Below are positions 38,044-47,152 of a stretch of 64,000 nt of DNA, one piece after another. The stretch covers positions 123,778 to 187,777 of the forward strand of contig JAJDWA010000058.1 in NCBI GenBank assembly GCA_022825825.1. Direction: 5' to 3'. How positions within the stretch are numbered: the stretch's first letter is position 1; each line of letters starts with the position of its first letter. The notes beneath the pieces are model-generated. The model had not been told where the DNA came from. It did no database searches and saw only the letters and a program-made list of their open reading frames with translations. The stretch is from Candidatus Poribacteria bacterium (GTDB lineage Bacteria; Poribacteria; WGA-4E; WGA-3G). Position numbers and translations under genes: made by a program.

Positions 38044-39570
38044 ATGTTATTGTCCTTAATGATTTTTGTCCCGTTGCTTGGGATGATCGTTGTCCTACTT
38101 CTACCGCGGGAGTCGGAAGAATTAATAAAACGCGTTGCGCTTGTATTTACGCTTATTCCGCTGGTCCTTGCAGTATACTTATACATAACGTACAACCAGC
38201 CTGATCTTGAGCATCTTTGGAAACAGAATGTTCCTTGGATTGAGACCTTCAATATCCAGTATCATGTCGGCATTGATGGTTTAAGCGCAATATTGATACT
38301 CCTCACAGCCCTTTTGGGACCGATCTGTGTGCTTGCTTCATGGCGGAACATAGAAAAAGGTATTAAAGCGTATATGGCGTTGTTCCTGTTGCTTGAAACA
38401 GGAATGTTGGGATTTTTCGCTGCGTTAGATCTATTCTTGTTCTTTGTCTTCTTTGAAATGACGTTGTTGCCGATGTATTTCCTGATAGGTGTTTGGGGTG
38501 GACCGCGCCGAGAATATGCAGCTATTAAATTCTTCCTCTATACGTTATTTGGTAGTGTGTTGATGCTGGTTGCAATAATAGCAGTCTATCTCAACAGCGG
38601 TGCCCCAGGTGATAGAACATTTGATATTCCGACACTTATTACATTAGCAGGGACGGCAGGGCACGCGCTTGCCGATCCAGTCTTCCAACGCTGGATTTTC
38701 GCCGGTTTCTTTATCGGATTTGCCGTTAAAGTGCCGATTTTCCCATTCCACACTTGGCTGCCCGATGCCCACGTTGAAGCGCCCACAGCAATTAGCGTTA
38801 TCCTTGCTGGTGTCCTTTTAAAAATGGGAACTTACGGATTAGTGCGGATTAATATGGATATGTTACCAGAAGGCATGGCGTACTTCACTAATGGAGTCGG
38901 TTTTGTAGGTAATAGTCTGGCATTACTCGGATTTATTAATATCGTCTACGGGTCCTTCTGTGCGTTAGCACAAACCGATTTTAAGAAGTTGGTCGCATAT
39001 TCCAGTATCGGACACATGGGGTTTGTGATTTTGGGACTTGCTGCAGGAAATGAAGTCGGTGTTACGGGCGCAATCCTCCAAATGTTTAATCACGGCGTCA
39101 TCAGTGCAATGCTCTTCCTATTGGTTGGTGTCCTTTATGACCGTGCACACCATCGCGAGATCAACGGGTTTGGTGGTTTAGGAAACAGAATGCCCATCTA
39201 TACAGGGATCACAACGCTTGCGTTTATGGCATCTTTAGGATTGCCAGGCTTAAGTGGATTTATAGGCGAAGCGTTTTCCCTGCTTGGTGCTTATGAGAGA
39301 TTCCAAGTATTGACCATTCTCTCTACAATAGGTATTGTTGTGGGGGCTGCATATTTCCTTTGGACACTTCAACGAGTTTTCTTAGGGACACTCAATCCGA
39401 AATATGAGGATCTCCCAGAAATCAATAGACGTGAAATCTTAACGTTAGTACCACTCGGCATACTAACCATTGTCCTCGGTATTTGGCCTCATTTCGCCAT
39501 AGAAATGTTCAGCGAATCCGTTGTGGAACTCACCACAAAAATTATGGGCACACTACAAGCGAGCCTATAG
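38044..39570 (+). CDS. nuoM: NADH-quinone oxidoreductase subunit M
   Basis: 508 residues, about 14 membrane helices. Signatures FFVFFEMTLLPMYFLIGVWGG, KVPIFPFHTWLPDAHVEAPT and KKLVAYSSIGHMGFV are all present, with the pump lysine and glutamate residues in place. AAGGAGG lies 11 bases upstream of the ATG. Confidence 0.96.
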   Translation: MLLSLMIFVPLLGMIVVLLLPRESEELIKRVALVFTLIPLVLAVYLYITYNQPDLEHLWKQNVPWIETFNIQYHVGIDGLSAILILLTALLGPICVLASWRNIEKGIKAYMALFLLLETGMLGFFAALDLFLFFVFFEMTLLPMYFLIGVWGGPRREYAAIKFFLYTLFGSVLMLVAIIAVYLNSGAPGDRTFDIPTLITLAGTAGHALADPVFQRWIFAGFFIGFAVKVPIFPFHTWLPDAHVEAPTAISVILAGVLLKMGTYGLVRINMDMLPEGMAYFTNGVGFVGNSLALLGFINIVYGSFCALAQTDFKKLVAYSSIGHMGFVILGLAAGNEVGVTGAILQMFNHGVISAMLFLLVGVLYDRAHHREINGFGGLGNRMPIYTGITTLAFMASLGLPGLSGFIGEAFSLLGAYERFQVLTILSTIGIVVGAAYFLWTLQRVFLGTLNPKYEDLPEINRREILTLVPLGILTIVLGIWPHFAIEMFSESVVELTTKIMGTLQASL

Positions 39571-39579
39571 GAGGGCAGT

Positions 39580-41076
39580 GTGAATCCTTTAGAAAATATT
39601 GAAAGCCTTGCCTATTTCGCGCCGGAGATACTGCTTGTCATCTTTGCAGCTGCTGTCATTATCCTTGATCTACTTGTAAAGAATCGGGAAAGCGAAAAGG
39701 TCGCATATCTCGCGCTTGTTGGACTCGGATGTTCCTTAGTTGCTATTCTCATTACGAATTCCATTCTCGGCACCAATGAATCGAAAAACCTGTTTTTTGG
39801 GATGATTCGGTTGGATGGATTCGCCGTTTTTTTCAAAGTTCTTCTGCTTTTGGCAACTGCCGCAACTATTCTATTTTCCCTCCGTTCCGAGGAACTCGAT
39901 GTCCGATTAAAAGGTGAATACTACGCATTATTATTAGCCGTTACCTTTGGCATGTTCCTCATGGCATCCGCAACAAATCTGTTGATGATATTCATTGCGT
40001 TGGAAACAGTCAGTCTTACCTCTTACATACTTGCGGGTTTTCTAACACATAGCCCGCGTTCAAGCGAAGCAGCGTTCAAATACATCACTTATGGTGCGGT
40101 AGCATCTGGAACGATGCTATTTGGTTTATCCTTGATTTTCGGCATGGCGGGAACAGGCGACCTTGCCACAATTGGTCAGCAGCTTCCAGCACTACTTGGT
40201 TCAGGTGAAGTAACAGCACTCGGCGTACTGATTGCGATCACTTTTATCCTTGCAGGTATAGGTTATAAAATCGCTTCGGTCCCCTTCCACATGTGGTCGC
40301 CCGATGTTTACGAAGGCGCGCCTATTCCGATAACGGCTTTCCTATCTGTTGCTTCAAAAGCCGCGGGGTTCGCGCTGTTCCTTAGGTTTTTCTTCTCAGG
40401 ATTTGGCAATTCAGAAGTTATGCAATCTATTGATTTGGGATTATTGTTAGCAGTAGTTTCTGCATTGACAATGACTATCGGCAACCTTGCTGCGCTGCCA
40501 CAACAGAATGTCAAACGCTTGTTAGCGTATTCAAGCATTGCACACGGTGGCTACTTGTTGATGGGTGCTGTCCTCTTGACAAACGGAAACGCAGCAATTG
40601 TTGATAAGGGAATCGGCGCTATCATCTTTTATCTCATCGTCTACTTCTTTATGAACTTGGGAGCGTTTTATGTTGTTGTTCTAATTGCTAACGAAGCAGG
40701 CAGTGAAATGATTGATGGTTATCGCGGACTGTCCTCCCGCGCCCCTTTAGTCGCTGGTGCAATGGCAATTTTCCTTTTTTCGCTGACAGGGATTCCGTTT
40801 CTGGCAGGTTTCTTTGGGAAATGGGTACTGTTCGCAGCGGTTATTGAAGGCAAATTATATTGGCTTGCGTTTGTCGGTTTGCTGAATAGTGTCGTGTCTC
40901 TCTACTATTATGCTCGTATTGTCAAGGCAATGTATTTTGAAACAGCAGAAGATACAGATAGACTCTCCTTTTCTAAAGGCACTTTTGCACTATTGAGTGT
41001 CTTTGTTGTCCCCACAATTTTCATCGGACTTCTGAATATTTTCTACTCCCTCTCAGAAAGGATCACACTACAATAG
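39580..41076 (+). CDS. nuoN: NADH-quinone oxidoreductase subunit N
   Basis: 498 residues, multi-pass. Conserved stretches ALETVSLTSYILAGF, SVPFHMWSPDVYEGAPIPIT and NVKRLLAYSSIAHGGYLLMG. The start is GTG 39580, directly behind AGGAGGG and only nine bases after nuoM. It is the last gene of the nuo cluster; no nuoE, nuoF or nuoG is nearby. Confidence 0.96.
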   Translation: MNPLENIESLAYFAPEILLVIFAAAVIILDLLVKNRESEKVAYLALVGLGCSLVAILITNSILGTNESKNLFFGMIRLDGFAVFFKVLLLLATAATILFSLRSEELDVRLKGEYYALLLAVTFGMFLMASATNLLMIFIALETVSLTSYILAGFLTHSPRSSEAAFKYITYGAVASGTMLFGLSLIFGMAGTGDLATIGQQLPALLGSGEVTALGVLIAITFILAGIGYKIASVPFHMWSPDVYEGAPIPITAFLSVASKAAGFALFLRFFFSGFGNSEVMQSIDLGLLLAVVSALTMTIGNLAALPQQNVKRLLAYSSIAHGGYLLMGAVLLTNGNAAIVDKGIGAIIFYLIVYFFMNLGAFYVVVLIANEAGSEMIDGYRGLSSRAPLVAGAMAIFLFSLTGIPFLAGFFGKWVLFAAVIEGKLYWLAFVGLLNSVVSLYYYARIVKAMYFETAEDTDRLSFSKGTFALLSVFVVPTIFIGLLNIFYSLSERITLQ

Positions 41077-41082
41077 CAGCTA

Positions 41083-41364
41083 GGTGTGTAAAGTTTTGGT
41101 TATAAGTGTCACGCTGCCTGTGGGAGTTGATTCCAATATCTGTCCCAGTCCCCATCTTTGACTAAACACCGTCCGGCAAGCACTGAGTTGATACCTTCTT
41201 TTTTTATCTTATAGCAGCTTGTGGACACCTTTGTCCCACAACATGTGGACAGGCACTTTCAATCACACTACTCCCAATAGGATAGGATAGGATACCATTT
41301 TTTATACCTCGCAACATCTCATTTCTTTTCACATCACTGTTTCTACAAAAACTTTACACACCCT
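41083..41364 (-). mobile_element. Non-autonomous IS remnant (ISKra4-like) with terminal inverted repeats
   Basis: GGTGTGTAAAGTTTTGG (41083-41099) is mirrored by CAAAAACTTTACACACC (41347-41363). On the minus strand between them a broken frame encodes PIGSSVIESACPHVVGQRC, then after a stop and frameshift VLAGRCLVKDGDWDRYW and a stop. These match the tail of ISKra4-like transposases as I remember them (PIGSG-VEAACKHLVGQR and NGxWDxYW). The transposase is decayed and most of it is missing. It fills the nuoN-thiO gap. Confidence 0.6.
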
Positions 41365-41390
41365 TTAGTTTGGGTGTGTAAAGTTTTTGC
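41347..41390. repeat. Perfect palindrome of two facing IS ends
   Basis: CAAAAACTTTACACACCC, an 8-base spacer TTTAGTTT, and its exact inverse GGGTGTGTAAAGTTTTTG: 18-base arms. It looks like two element ends head to head, and it could form a strong hairpin. Confidence 0.85.
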
Positions 41391-41398
41391 AGTGTGAT

Positions 41399-41427
41399 TG
41401 ACAACCGACCTATAATATGCTACACTA
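41399..41427 (+). promoter_or_regulatory. Sigma70-type promoter for the ThiO-like gene
   Basis: TTGACA, 17-base spacer, TACACT. A TATAAT also lies inside the spacer at 41412. The -35 box begins nine bases outside the IS end. Confidence 0.6.
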
Positions 41428-41473
41428 CCCATGATTTCACCCGGGGCGATTTTCTTGTTGCACTTTCCCGCGA

Positions 41474-42592
41474 ATGGAGAAAAATTTGAACCAGAATAAG
41501 GCAGATGTTGTAATTATCGGTGGCGGTATTATCGGATGTGCGATTGCATACCAGCTTGCTAAAAGACAGATGGACGTTCTCTTAATTGAGAAAGCATCGC
41601 GCGTTGGCACGGAAGCATCCTGGGCAGGTGCGGGGATTTTAACCTCACATGCATCAACGCATGAACCGTATCCAGAATTATGCCGTGCAAGCCTTGCCCT
41701 GTATCCGTCATTAGCGACAGAATTGAAAGCCGAGACGGATATAGATATTGAATTCATCCGCTCAGGCACGCTCTCGGTTTTTTTTGACGAAGCGGAAGCA
41801 GCAGGCCTGATAGGTTTAGCAGAACGACGGGTAAACCGAGGTTTTACAGCTGAAGTTTTATCTCCTAAACAGGCATGGGAATTAGAACCTGCTGTTTCAA
41901 AATCCATCGCTGGAGCAGTCCTATTTCCAGAAGATGGACATGTCCGAAACCCCAAAATGGTTACTGCCTTAGCAAAAGGTGCAGCAAATTTTGGCACAAA
42001 ATTTCTGTTGGGTAATCCAGTTACTGGATTTGTTAGAGAAAATGGAGGTGTTGTCGGAGCGGTAATCAACGGTGAAACTATCTATGCTGACTCGTTTGTG
42101 ATCGCTGCAGGGTGTTGGGCAGGTAATCTGACTGCCTTACTTGATTTTCCCATCTCAATTTCTCCAGCAAAGGGACAAATTGTTCTGCTTGAAACGATGC
42201 CGCCTCAAATTCAACGTACAATAGATGGTCTCGGTATCTATATCGTTCCGCGTGCAGATGGTAAGATTCTACTCGGTGCAACTGTAGAGTTTGTCGGCTA
42301 CGATAAAACCCCATCAGTAGACGGTGTCAAACAGATGATTGATGCTGCTGTGGCTATTGCGCCGGAACTTACAGAAAGCACATTTGTGCAAACATGGGCT
42401 GGTTTGCGTCCATATTACAAAAATGGGCCGTGTCTTGGGTATCTTCCCGGTTATGACAACGTTGTCTTAGCATCGGGTCATTTCAAAAATGGTATCTTAC
42501 TTGCTCCGATTACCGGGCAACTTATTGCTGAGCTGATAACTATAGGACAAACATCATTGTCATTGAGTCCTTTCTCGCCAGTTAGTAATTAG
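41474..42592 (+). CDS. FAD-dependent glycine oxidase-like enzyme (ThiO family)
   Basis: 372 residues of the D-amino-acid oxidase/DAO fold. The FAD-binding GGGIIG motif lies at about 15-20 (VVIIGGGIIGCAIAYQLAK), ending with the family C-terminal block LASGHFKNGILLAPITGQLI. The SWAGAGIL motif after the dinucleotide fold is typical of ThiO, which makes iminoglycine for the thiamine thiazole ring. No other thi genes are nearby, so ThiO is likely but another glycine/sarcosine oxidase is possible. The start is the ATG at 41474; a TTG at 41486 has a better placed GGAG and is an alternative. Confidence 0.8.
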   Translation: MEKNLNQNKADVVIIGGGIIGCAIAYQLAKRQMDVLLIEKASRVGTEASWAGAGILTSHASTHEPYPELCRASLALYPSLATELKAETDIDIEFIRSGTLSVFFDEAEAAGLIGLAERRVNRGFTAEVLSPKQAWELEPAVSKSIAGAVLFPEDGHVRNPKMVTALAKGAANFGTKFLLGNPVTGFVRENGGVVGAVINGETIYADSFVIAAGCWAGNLTALLDFPISISPAKGQIVLLETMPPQIQRTIDGLGIYIVPRADGKILLGATVEFVGYDKTPSVDGVKQMIDAAVAIAPELTESTFVQTWAGLRPYYKNGPCLGYLPGYDNVVLASGHFKNGILLAPITGQLIAELITIGQTSLSLSPFSPVSN

Positions 42593-42620
42593 GTGAATAA
42601 ATTAGCCTTCACCTACTTTT
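42591..42620 (+). terminator. Possible terminator after the ThiO-like gene
   Basis: AGGTGAA/TTCACCT, 7-base arms and 10-base loop, overlapping the stop codon, then ACTTTTAAC. The T-run is short. Confidence 0.4.
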
Positions 42621-42732
42621 AACAAATTCAGCTCGGTTTAGGTTTATTACACAATTACCTCTAAAGTTTTTTGAGGTTTAACATCAAAATTGGAAATACA
42701 ATCACAAGTTAATTTCCATTATAGGAGATAAT

Positions 42733-42921
42733 ATGGATATACAAGGAATACAAGGGCTTGCAGTGCTTACGATTTTGTGGGCAGTGTTTACCGCAATTTT
42801 TTGGATGGTTGTTGGTTGGCGCGCAATGCGTGCACATGAAAAAATCGCTGATTCTGTTGAACAGTTAACACGACAAAATAGCAGGCAAGAACCACAATCC
42901 GGTTCGTTAGGAGATGATTAA
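42733..42921 (+). CDS. Small membrane protein
   Basis: 62 residues: one hydrophobic helix (about 8-32, ending VVGWRAMRAHEKI) and a polar, charged tail. AGGAGA lies six bases before the ATG, and the frame is preserved with a clean stop. It resembles small bacterial membrane proteins of unknown role. It stands between the ThiO-like and VOC genes; the hairpin at 42945 follows. Confidence 0.6.
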   Translation: MDIQGIQGLAVLTILWAVFTAIFWMVVGWRAMRAHEKIADSVEQLTRQNSRQEPQSGSLGDD

Positions 42922-42944
42922 GGATATCAAAACAGAACGAAAAC

Positions 42945-42975
42945 GACCCGCGTAGAACTTGTGTAAGCGCGGGTC
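42945..42975. other. Hairpin between the small membrane gene and the VOC gene
   Basis: GACCCGCG/CGCGGGTC, perfect 8-base arms, 15-base loop, no T-run. It could be an attenuator or processing site. Confidence 0.45.
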
Positions 42976-43013
42976 CTATACTTTGATTCACCAATTACAT
43001 TCTAAGGAGGCAA

Positions 43014-43403
43014 ATGAAACCGCATATCACTATTGTTACGCTTGGTGTTGAAGACTTACAACGTTCCGTTGACTTTTATCAGAACGGGTTAGGTTTTCCT
43101 CTCATGGGTGACTCGGATAGTATCGCATTTTTTAAGATGGAAGGCATAATATTCGGGCTTTATCCAAGAGATAAACTGGCTGAAGATATTACTATTTCTC
43201 CTGAAGGAACTGGCTTTCAAGGATTTACACTTGCTCACAACGTTGATTCTCCAGAAGAGGTGGATAAAACCTTAGCAGAAGCAGTAGAGGCAGGCGCAGA
43301 ACTCGTTAAACCGGGACAAAAAGTATTTTGGGGTGGGTATTCCGGTTATTTCAAAGACCCGGACGGTTTTTATTGGGAAGTTGCGCACAACCCGTTTTTA
43401 TAG
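43014..43403 (+). CDS. VOC-family (glyoxalase/bleomycin-resistance-like) protein
   Basis: 129 residues, two beta-alpha-beta-beta-beta repeats. It begins KPHITIVTLGVEDLQRSVDF and ends FKDPDGFYWEVAHNPF; the first histidine and the terminal glutamate are the usual metal ligands. AAGGAGG lies four bases before the ATG. It probably acts on a small electrophilic or oxygenated metabolite, substrate unknown. Confidence 0.85.
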   Translation: MKPHITIVTLGVEDLQRSVDFYQNGLGFPLMGDSDSIAFFKMEGIIFGLYPRDKLAEDITISPEGTGFQGFTLAHNVDSPEEVDKTLAEAVEAGAELVKPGQKVFWGGYSGYFKDPDGFYWEVAHNPFL

Positions 43404-43455
43404 ATATTTTAAAACAATTAGCATAAACAATAGAGAAAATTGGAGTTGATTTATA

Positions 43456-44475
43456 ATGGATAAAATTAGAGTTGCTTTTATTGGTTGTGGTGGGATGTCA
43501 TCAATTTTACAACAGTGCGTCCCGATGATACCTGAGTTTGAATTTGTTGCTACATGTGACCTTGTAGAGGAAAAGGCGAAATCGAACGCCCGGAGGTTTG
43601 GGGCTCTTCGTCACTACACCGACTACAATGAGATGTTCAAAAATGAAGACCTCTATGCAGTGGCAGTTGTTGGCAGACCAGAAGACAAACTGCATCGTGA
43701 CATCGGTATTGCGTGTCTACAACAAGGTTATCATATCTACACCGAAAAACCACCGGCAACTACTTCAGAAGGCGCAAAAATGTTAGTTGATGCCTCAGTT
43801 GAGACCGGCAAAACAGGGATGGTAGGCACAATGTGGCGGCATGCCCCTGCACATCAGATCGCCAAACGTTTGATTGACGAAGACGATTTCGGATCTGCGT
43901 GCCAATATCATACACGTTATCTCGCGCCAGGGCCGCGCCTTAATCAAGCAGGTTCACCTTTTGCTTGGCCCTTCATGCTTGATCAAGTGATCCATCCGAC
44001 TGATTGCATGCGTTTCTTTATGGGGCAGGTCAGCGAAGTGTACGCTATAGGTGAGATTGATGCTCCTTCCAGTAGTGTCTCAATTTCCGTTAATTTACGA
44101 TATGAAAACGGCGGCATTGGCACTATGACACTCGGCACGGGGCCCGTCTTAGAAGCGATGGTTTTTATTAAAGGCACGAACAATCAGGCAATTCAGGTGT
44201 TTGAAACACGTAAGTTGCGCCGTTACCGTGTCCCGACATGGCTCGGTACAGGCGGTGGTTACACCGATACCCCTACCGAAGAATGGAATCTTAATACTGC
44301 ATATCATGGTATCAGCAGGCCTGGTTATCTGGAAGAGATGCGGCATTGGGCACACTCCTTACAAGCGGGAACACAACCACACTCCAGTCTTGAAGATGCG
44401 TATCAGAATATGCGTGTTTTGGAAGCGATTAGTCGCAGTATTGAAACAGGAGAGGTTGTTCAAATACCAAATTAG
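43456..44475 (+). CDS. Gfo/Idh/MocA-family oxidoreductase
   Basis: 339 residues. The N-terminal Rossmann fold reads VAFIGCGGMSSIL, the second conserved block is YTEKPPATTSEGAKML with the EKP lysine, and the C-terminal alpha/beta domain includes VIHPTDCMRFFMGQVSEVYA with the expected HxxD. NAD(P)-dependent oxidation or reduction of a sugar or inositol-like substrate is likely. It lies 52 bases after the VOC gene. Confidence 0.85.
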   Translation: MDKIRVAFIGCGGMSSILQQCVPMIPEFEFVATCDLVEEKAKSNARRFGALRHYTDYNEMFKNEDLYAVAVVGRPEDKLHRDIGIACLQQGYHIYTEKPPATTSEGAKMLVDASVETGKTGMVGTMWRHAPAHQIAKRLIDEDDFGSACQYHTRYLAPGPRLNQAGSPFAWPFMLDQVIHPTDCMRFFMGQVSEVYAIGEIDAPSSSVSISVNLRYENGGIGTMTLGTGPVLEAMVFIKGTNNQAIQVFETRKLRRYRVPTWLGTGGGYTDTPTEEWNLNTAYHGISRPGYLEEMRHWAHSLQAGTQPHSSLEDAYQNMRVLEAISRSIETGEVVQIPN

Positions 44476-44486
44476 CGGAGATAGAA

Positions 44487-44720
44487 ATGGAAAAATTAGA
44501 TCGTATCCAGATTAATCCAAAGATTTGCCTTGGGCAACCTGTGATACGAGGCACTCGAATCACAGTAAGTATAATTCTCAAGTTGTTAGCCAACGATAAG
44601 TCAATAGAAGATATTATTGATATGTATCCAGAGTTAGAAGTTCCTGATGTCCAAGAGGCAATGAAGTATGCTGCTTGGGTGGTTTCAGATCAGATTTTAG
44701 AGACGCAAGCGATGCGGTAG
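44487..44720 (+). CDS. DUF433 antitoxin-like protein
   Basis: 77 residues. NPKICLGQPVIRGTRITVSI is the defining DUF433 motif. DUF433 proteins are commonly the antitoxin partner of a DUF5615 PIN-like protein, which follows after nine bases. A DNA-binding or partner-binding role is expected. Confidence 0.88.
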   Translation: MEKLDRIQINPKICLGQPVIRGTRITVSIILKLLANDKSIEDIIDMYPELEVPDVQEAMKYAAWVVSDQILETQAMR

Positions 44721-44729
44721 GAGTTACAA

Positions 44730-45104
44730 ATGACCTCGCTTCGTTTTCTTGTTGATATGAATCTTTCACCAAAAACAGTTACCAATTTGCAGCAACACGG
44801 TTGGGATATCCTTAGAGTTTCACAGGTTTTACCTATGGATGCAGAAGATTCAGATATCCTTGAGTATGCGCGCCAAGAAGATCGTGTGATAATAACCCAG
44901 GATTTGGATTTTTCTTCGTTATTAGCATTAGGTGGATATAGAAAACCAAGTTTGATTACCTTTCGCTTATCTGTTCCTGATCCTGAAACGATTACGCAAA
45001 AGCTGTTAGAACTCTTGCCTGATATTGCGAATAGATTAGCGGAAGGTTGTGCTGTAACTATTGATGATCGCAAGGTGCGTGTTCGTCGTTTGCCAATCTT
45101 ATAA
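44730..45104 (+). CDS. DUF5615 PIN-like protein (toxin-like)
   Basis: 124 residues. The PIN-like core is FLVDMNLSPKTVTNLQQHGW with the conserved acidic residue, then MDAEDSDILEYARQEDRVIITQDLDF with the second acidic set. GTAGGAG precedes the ATG. Together with DUF433 it forms a putative type II toxin-antitoxin pair; RNase activity is expected from the PIN fold but not proven for this family. Confidence 0.87.
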   Translation: MTSLRFLVDMNLSPKTVTNLQQHGWDILRVSQVLPMDAEDSDILEYARQEDRVIITQDLDFSSLLALGGYRKPSLITFRLSVPDPETITQKLLELLPDIANRLAEGCAVTIDDRKVRVRRLPIL

Positions 45105-45125
45105 CTTGAATTCAAAGAAAGCACT

Positions 45126-46022
45126 ATGATCTGGTCACCACGTGTAAAACCGATCAAAATACGACGTTTATACCGATATGCGCGACTCGGCATCTATGAT
45201 GATATGTTGCTGCACGATGTCGGTTGGGAACTTTATGCTCGCTGCGCTGATATAGCAACGGTTGCTGATGTTTACCGAGAAGGACACGTGCCATGCCCAC
45301 AGTGCAGCACAAAGATAGCACGGAGGATTGACCCGCTCTTTAGTACAGGTGAAGGTGGAACGCGTGAGAACTGGTTTCACTGTTCCCATTGTGGAAAGCG
45401 GTTGCTCTGGCGCGATTGTCGTCAAGCGTTGCGTGACACGCCACGATGTTTTACGTGTCGTTCTGTCCTGCAGCAAAATGACGAGTTGCAGTGTACTTGT
45501 GGGAAAACCTGGTCCCAAGTAGCCTACAATCAATCTGTGAGAACCCGTGTTCGTTTGCCATGTCCGCACTGTCATAACCTTGTCCGCAGACCGGAGAAAC
45601 TTCCTACAACGCAAACGTCCAAACATCGTCAATCTAAACCTGAATTACAATGTCCGAAGTGTCAAGAAACGGCGCTGCATGTCTCTGGTAACATTCAGTG
45701 CACAGTGTGTGATTACAAACGTAGATGGCGCGATTACCGCAAAAGTCTAAAAAAGAAAGATGAAAAACTGACTTGTATGGGCTGCGGGTATTCCTTTCGG
45801 TGGCAAGCATGGCGTAAAAGCACTCGTACACTAAGAACAGGTAACCCAAAACCTGCGCGTGAATTTATCCAAAAATGGCTCAGGTGCTACACACCACAAC
45901 AACGCATGATTCAGATTGATGCCTTACTGCAGACGTTGCACGGCAGAGGTCCCTTAGCACCTTTGTTTATTGATAGTGGTGAACATAATATCCGTCAAAT
46001 GCTTGATGATTTAGCATCATAA
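45126..46022 (+). CDS. Multi-zinc-ribbon protein of unknown function
   Basis: 298 residues with a series of CxxC pairs: CPQC, CSHC, CFTC, CTC, CPHC, CPKC, CTVC and CMGC. These make about four zinc ribbons spaced from residue 57 to 220. Basic stretches (RRWRDYRKSLKKKDEK) lie between them and a helical C-terminus follows. It could bind nucleic acid or act as an adaptor; no known family is recognised. It follows the DUF433/DUF5615 pair by 21 bases and may be co-transcribed. Confidence 0.6.
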   Translation: MIWSPRVKPIKIRRLYRYARLGIYDDMLLHDVGWELYARCADIATVADVYREGHVPCPQCSTKIARRIDPLFSTGEGGTRENWFHCSHCGKRLLWRDCRQALRDTPRCFTCRSVLQQNDELQCTCGKTWSQVAYNQSVRTRVRLPCPHCHNLVRRPEKLPTTQTSKHRQSKPELQCPKCQETALHVSGNIQCTVCDYKRRWRDYRKSLKKKDEKLTCMGCGYSFRWQAWRKSTRTLRTGNPKPAREFIQKWLRCYTPQQRMIQIDALLQTLHGRGPLAPLFIDSGEHNIRQMLDDLAS

Positions 46023-46053
46023 GTTTTAAATGTTCTCAACATAAGAGATTTTC

Positions 46054-46082
46054 TTGTGATTTTCCAAAAGAAAGGTTATACT
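46054..46082 (+). promoter_or_regulatory. Sigma70-type promoter
   Basis: TTGTGA, 17-base spacer, TATACT, 56 bases upstream of the gene at 46139. Confidence 0.5.
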
Positions 46083-46138
46083 AATTTTAAAGGTTTAAGA
46101 AATACATAATTGTGAATTACATTACGGAGGGATAAAAA

Positions 46139-47152
46139 ATGAATTCAGGTTGCGGTTGTTCAGATAATACACCAACGAAAGAAATAGTTCGGTTGTCCCC
46201 ACATGATGAAGAAGCGATTTCATTGCCGTATGTGTTCCAATGGGAACCGTTTGATGACGCGTATGAGTATGTGCTTCTAATTGATGAAATTAGAGGAAAA
46301 GACGCTGTTTGCCTCAAAGAAACGAAAGAAACGCAAATCCAACTTGAAGAAACAGATTTGGATGTTAATGGAAATTATCTCTGGCATCTGGAAGTGCTTG
46401 ATAATACTGGGCAGACAATCGCGACAACGAAAGGCGGTTGTGGCACACCAATATCTACCTTTGCAGTAAAATCCACCGATGCAGAAGATACTCCCACTAA
46501 TGATCGGCGGATACTACTCGATTTTTCTCATAACGAATCTGACATAAGAGGGCTTGGTGTCTATAACTTCTCCCAGTATACAGCCTACACATTACTCCAA
46601 AAGAACGGTTTTGAAGTCGGAACAAATGCCGATAAAAAATTATGGAAAGACCTGCTTTCTGGTTATGATGTGTTAATTCTGCATAGTAAATATGCTGGGC
46701 CTATTGATCCTTTTGTCCCGAGTGAAATTGAAGCAATCACGGATTATGTGGCTAATGGTGGCACCCTATTTGTCCTGTGCTGGGGTAGCGGCGGCGGTGC
46801 TGAGATGCCTGATCCTGATTTTTATAACCCATTGTTGAAGGAATTTGACATTGGGCTAAAACCTATCTCGGATCCGGAATTCAGAAAGGCAGAGAATCTC
46901 TCAGCAGAGATTTTCCATGATGTCAACGAAATAGCACTCCAATGTCCTGCTGAGATTGTTGGAGAAGAATATGACGTGTTAGGAAATGCCTCCACTGGAG
47001 AAGATCTGTTAGTTAAAAAACGTTATGGCAAAGGAACAGTTTTGGTTTCTGGCATGGGTATGGCATTTATGGATTCTTATATGGGAGGAAAAAACGAAAG
47101 AGCGATTAACAATCAACAAGCTTTTGTCAATTTGATGAGCAATACTTTTTAA
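46139..47152 (+). CDS. Ig/FN3-like and glutamine-amidotransferase-like domain protein
   Basis: 337 residues. Residues about 15-115 form a beta-sandwich resembling fibronectin type III (LPYVFQWEPFDDAYEYVLLI). Residues about 130-335 look like a class I GATase-like fold of the ThuA/DUF4350 type: ILLDFSHNESDIRGLG, YDVLILHSKYAGP, ITDYVANGGTLFVLCWGSGG and GKGTVLVSGMG. There is no signal peptide. The cysteine-rich start MNSGCGCSD is odd. GGAGGG lies upstream of the ATG. Catalytic function unproven. Confidence 0.65.
   Translation: MNSGCGCSDNTPTKEIVRLSPHDEEAISLPYVFQWEPFDDAYEYVLLIDEIRGKDAVCLKETKETQIQLEETDLDVNGNYLWHLEVLDNTGQTIATTKGGCGTPISTFAVKSTDAEDTPTNDRRILLDFSHNESDIRGLGVYNFSQYTAYTLLQKNGFEVGTNADKKLWKDLLSGYDVLILHSKYAGPIDPFVPSEIEAITDYVANGGTLFVLCWGSGGGAEMPDPDFYNPLLKEFDIGLKPISDPEFRKAENLSAEIFHDVNEIALQCPAEIVGEEYDVLGNASTGEDLLVKKRYGKGTVLVSGMGMAFMDSYMGGKNERAINNQQAFVNLMSNTF

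Noticed and set aside
41400..41473. Thiamine riboswitch before the ThiO-like gene
   Set aside because: The leader is too short and no TPP-type core is visible.
41437..42069. 210-codon minus-strand frame
   Set aside because: Lies entirely inside the ThiO-like gene in the opposite strand and has no motif.
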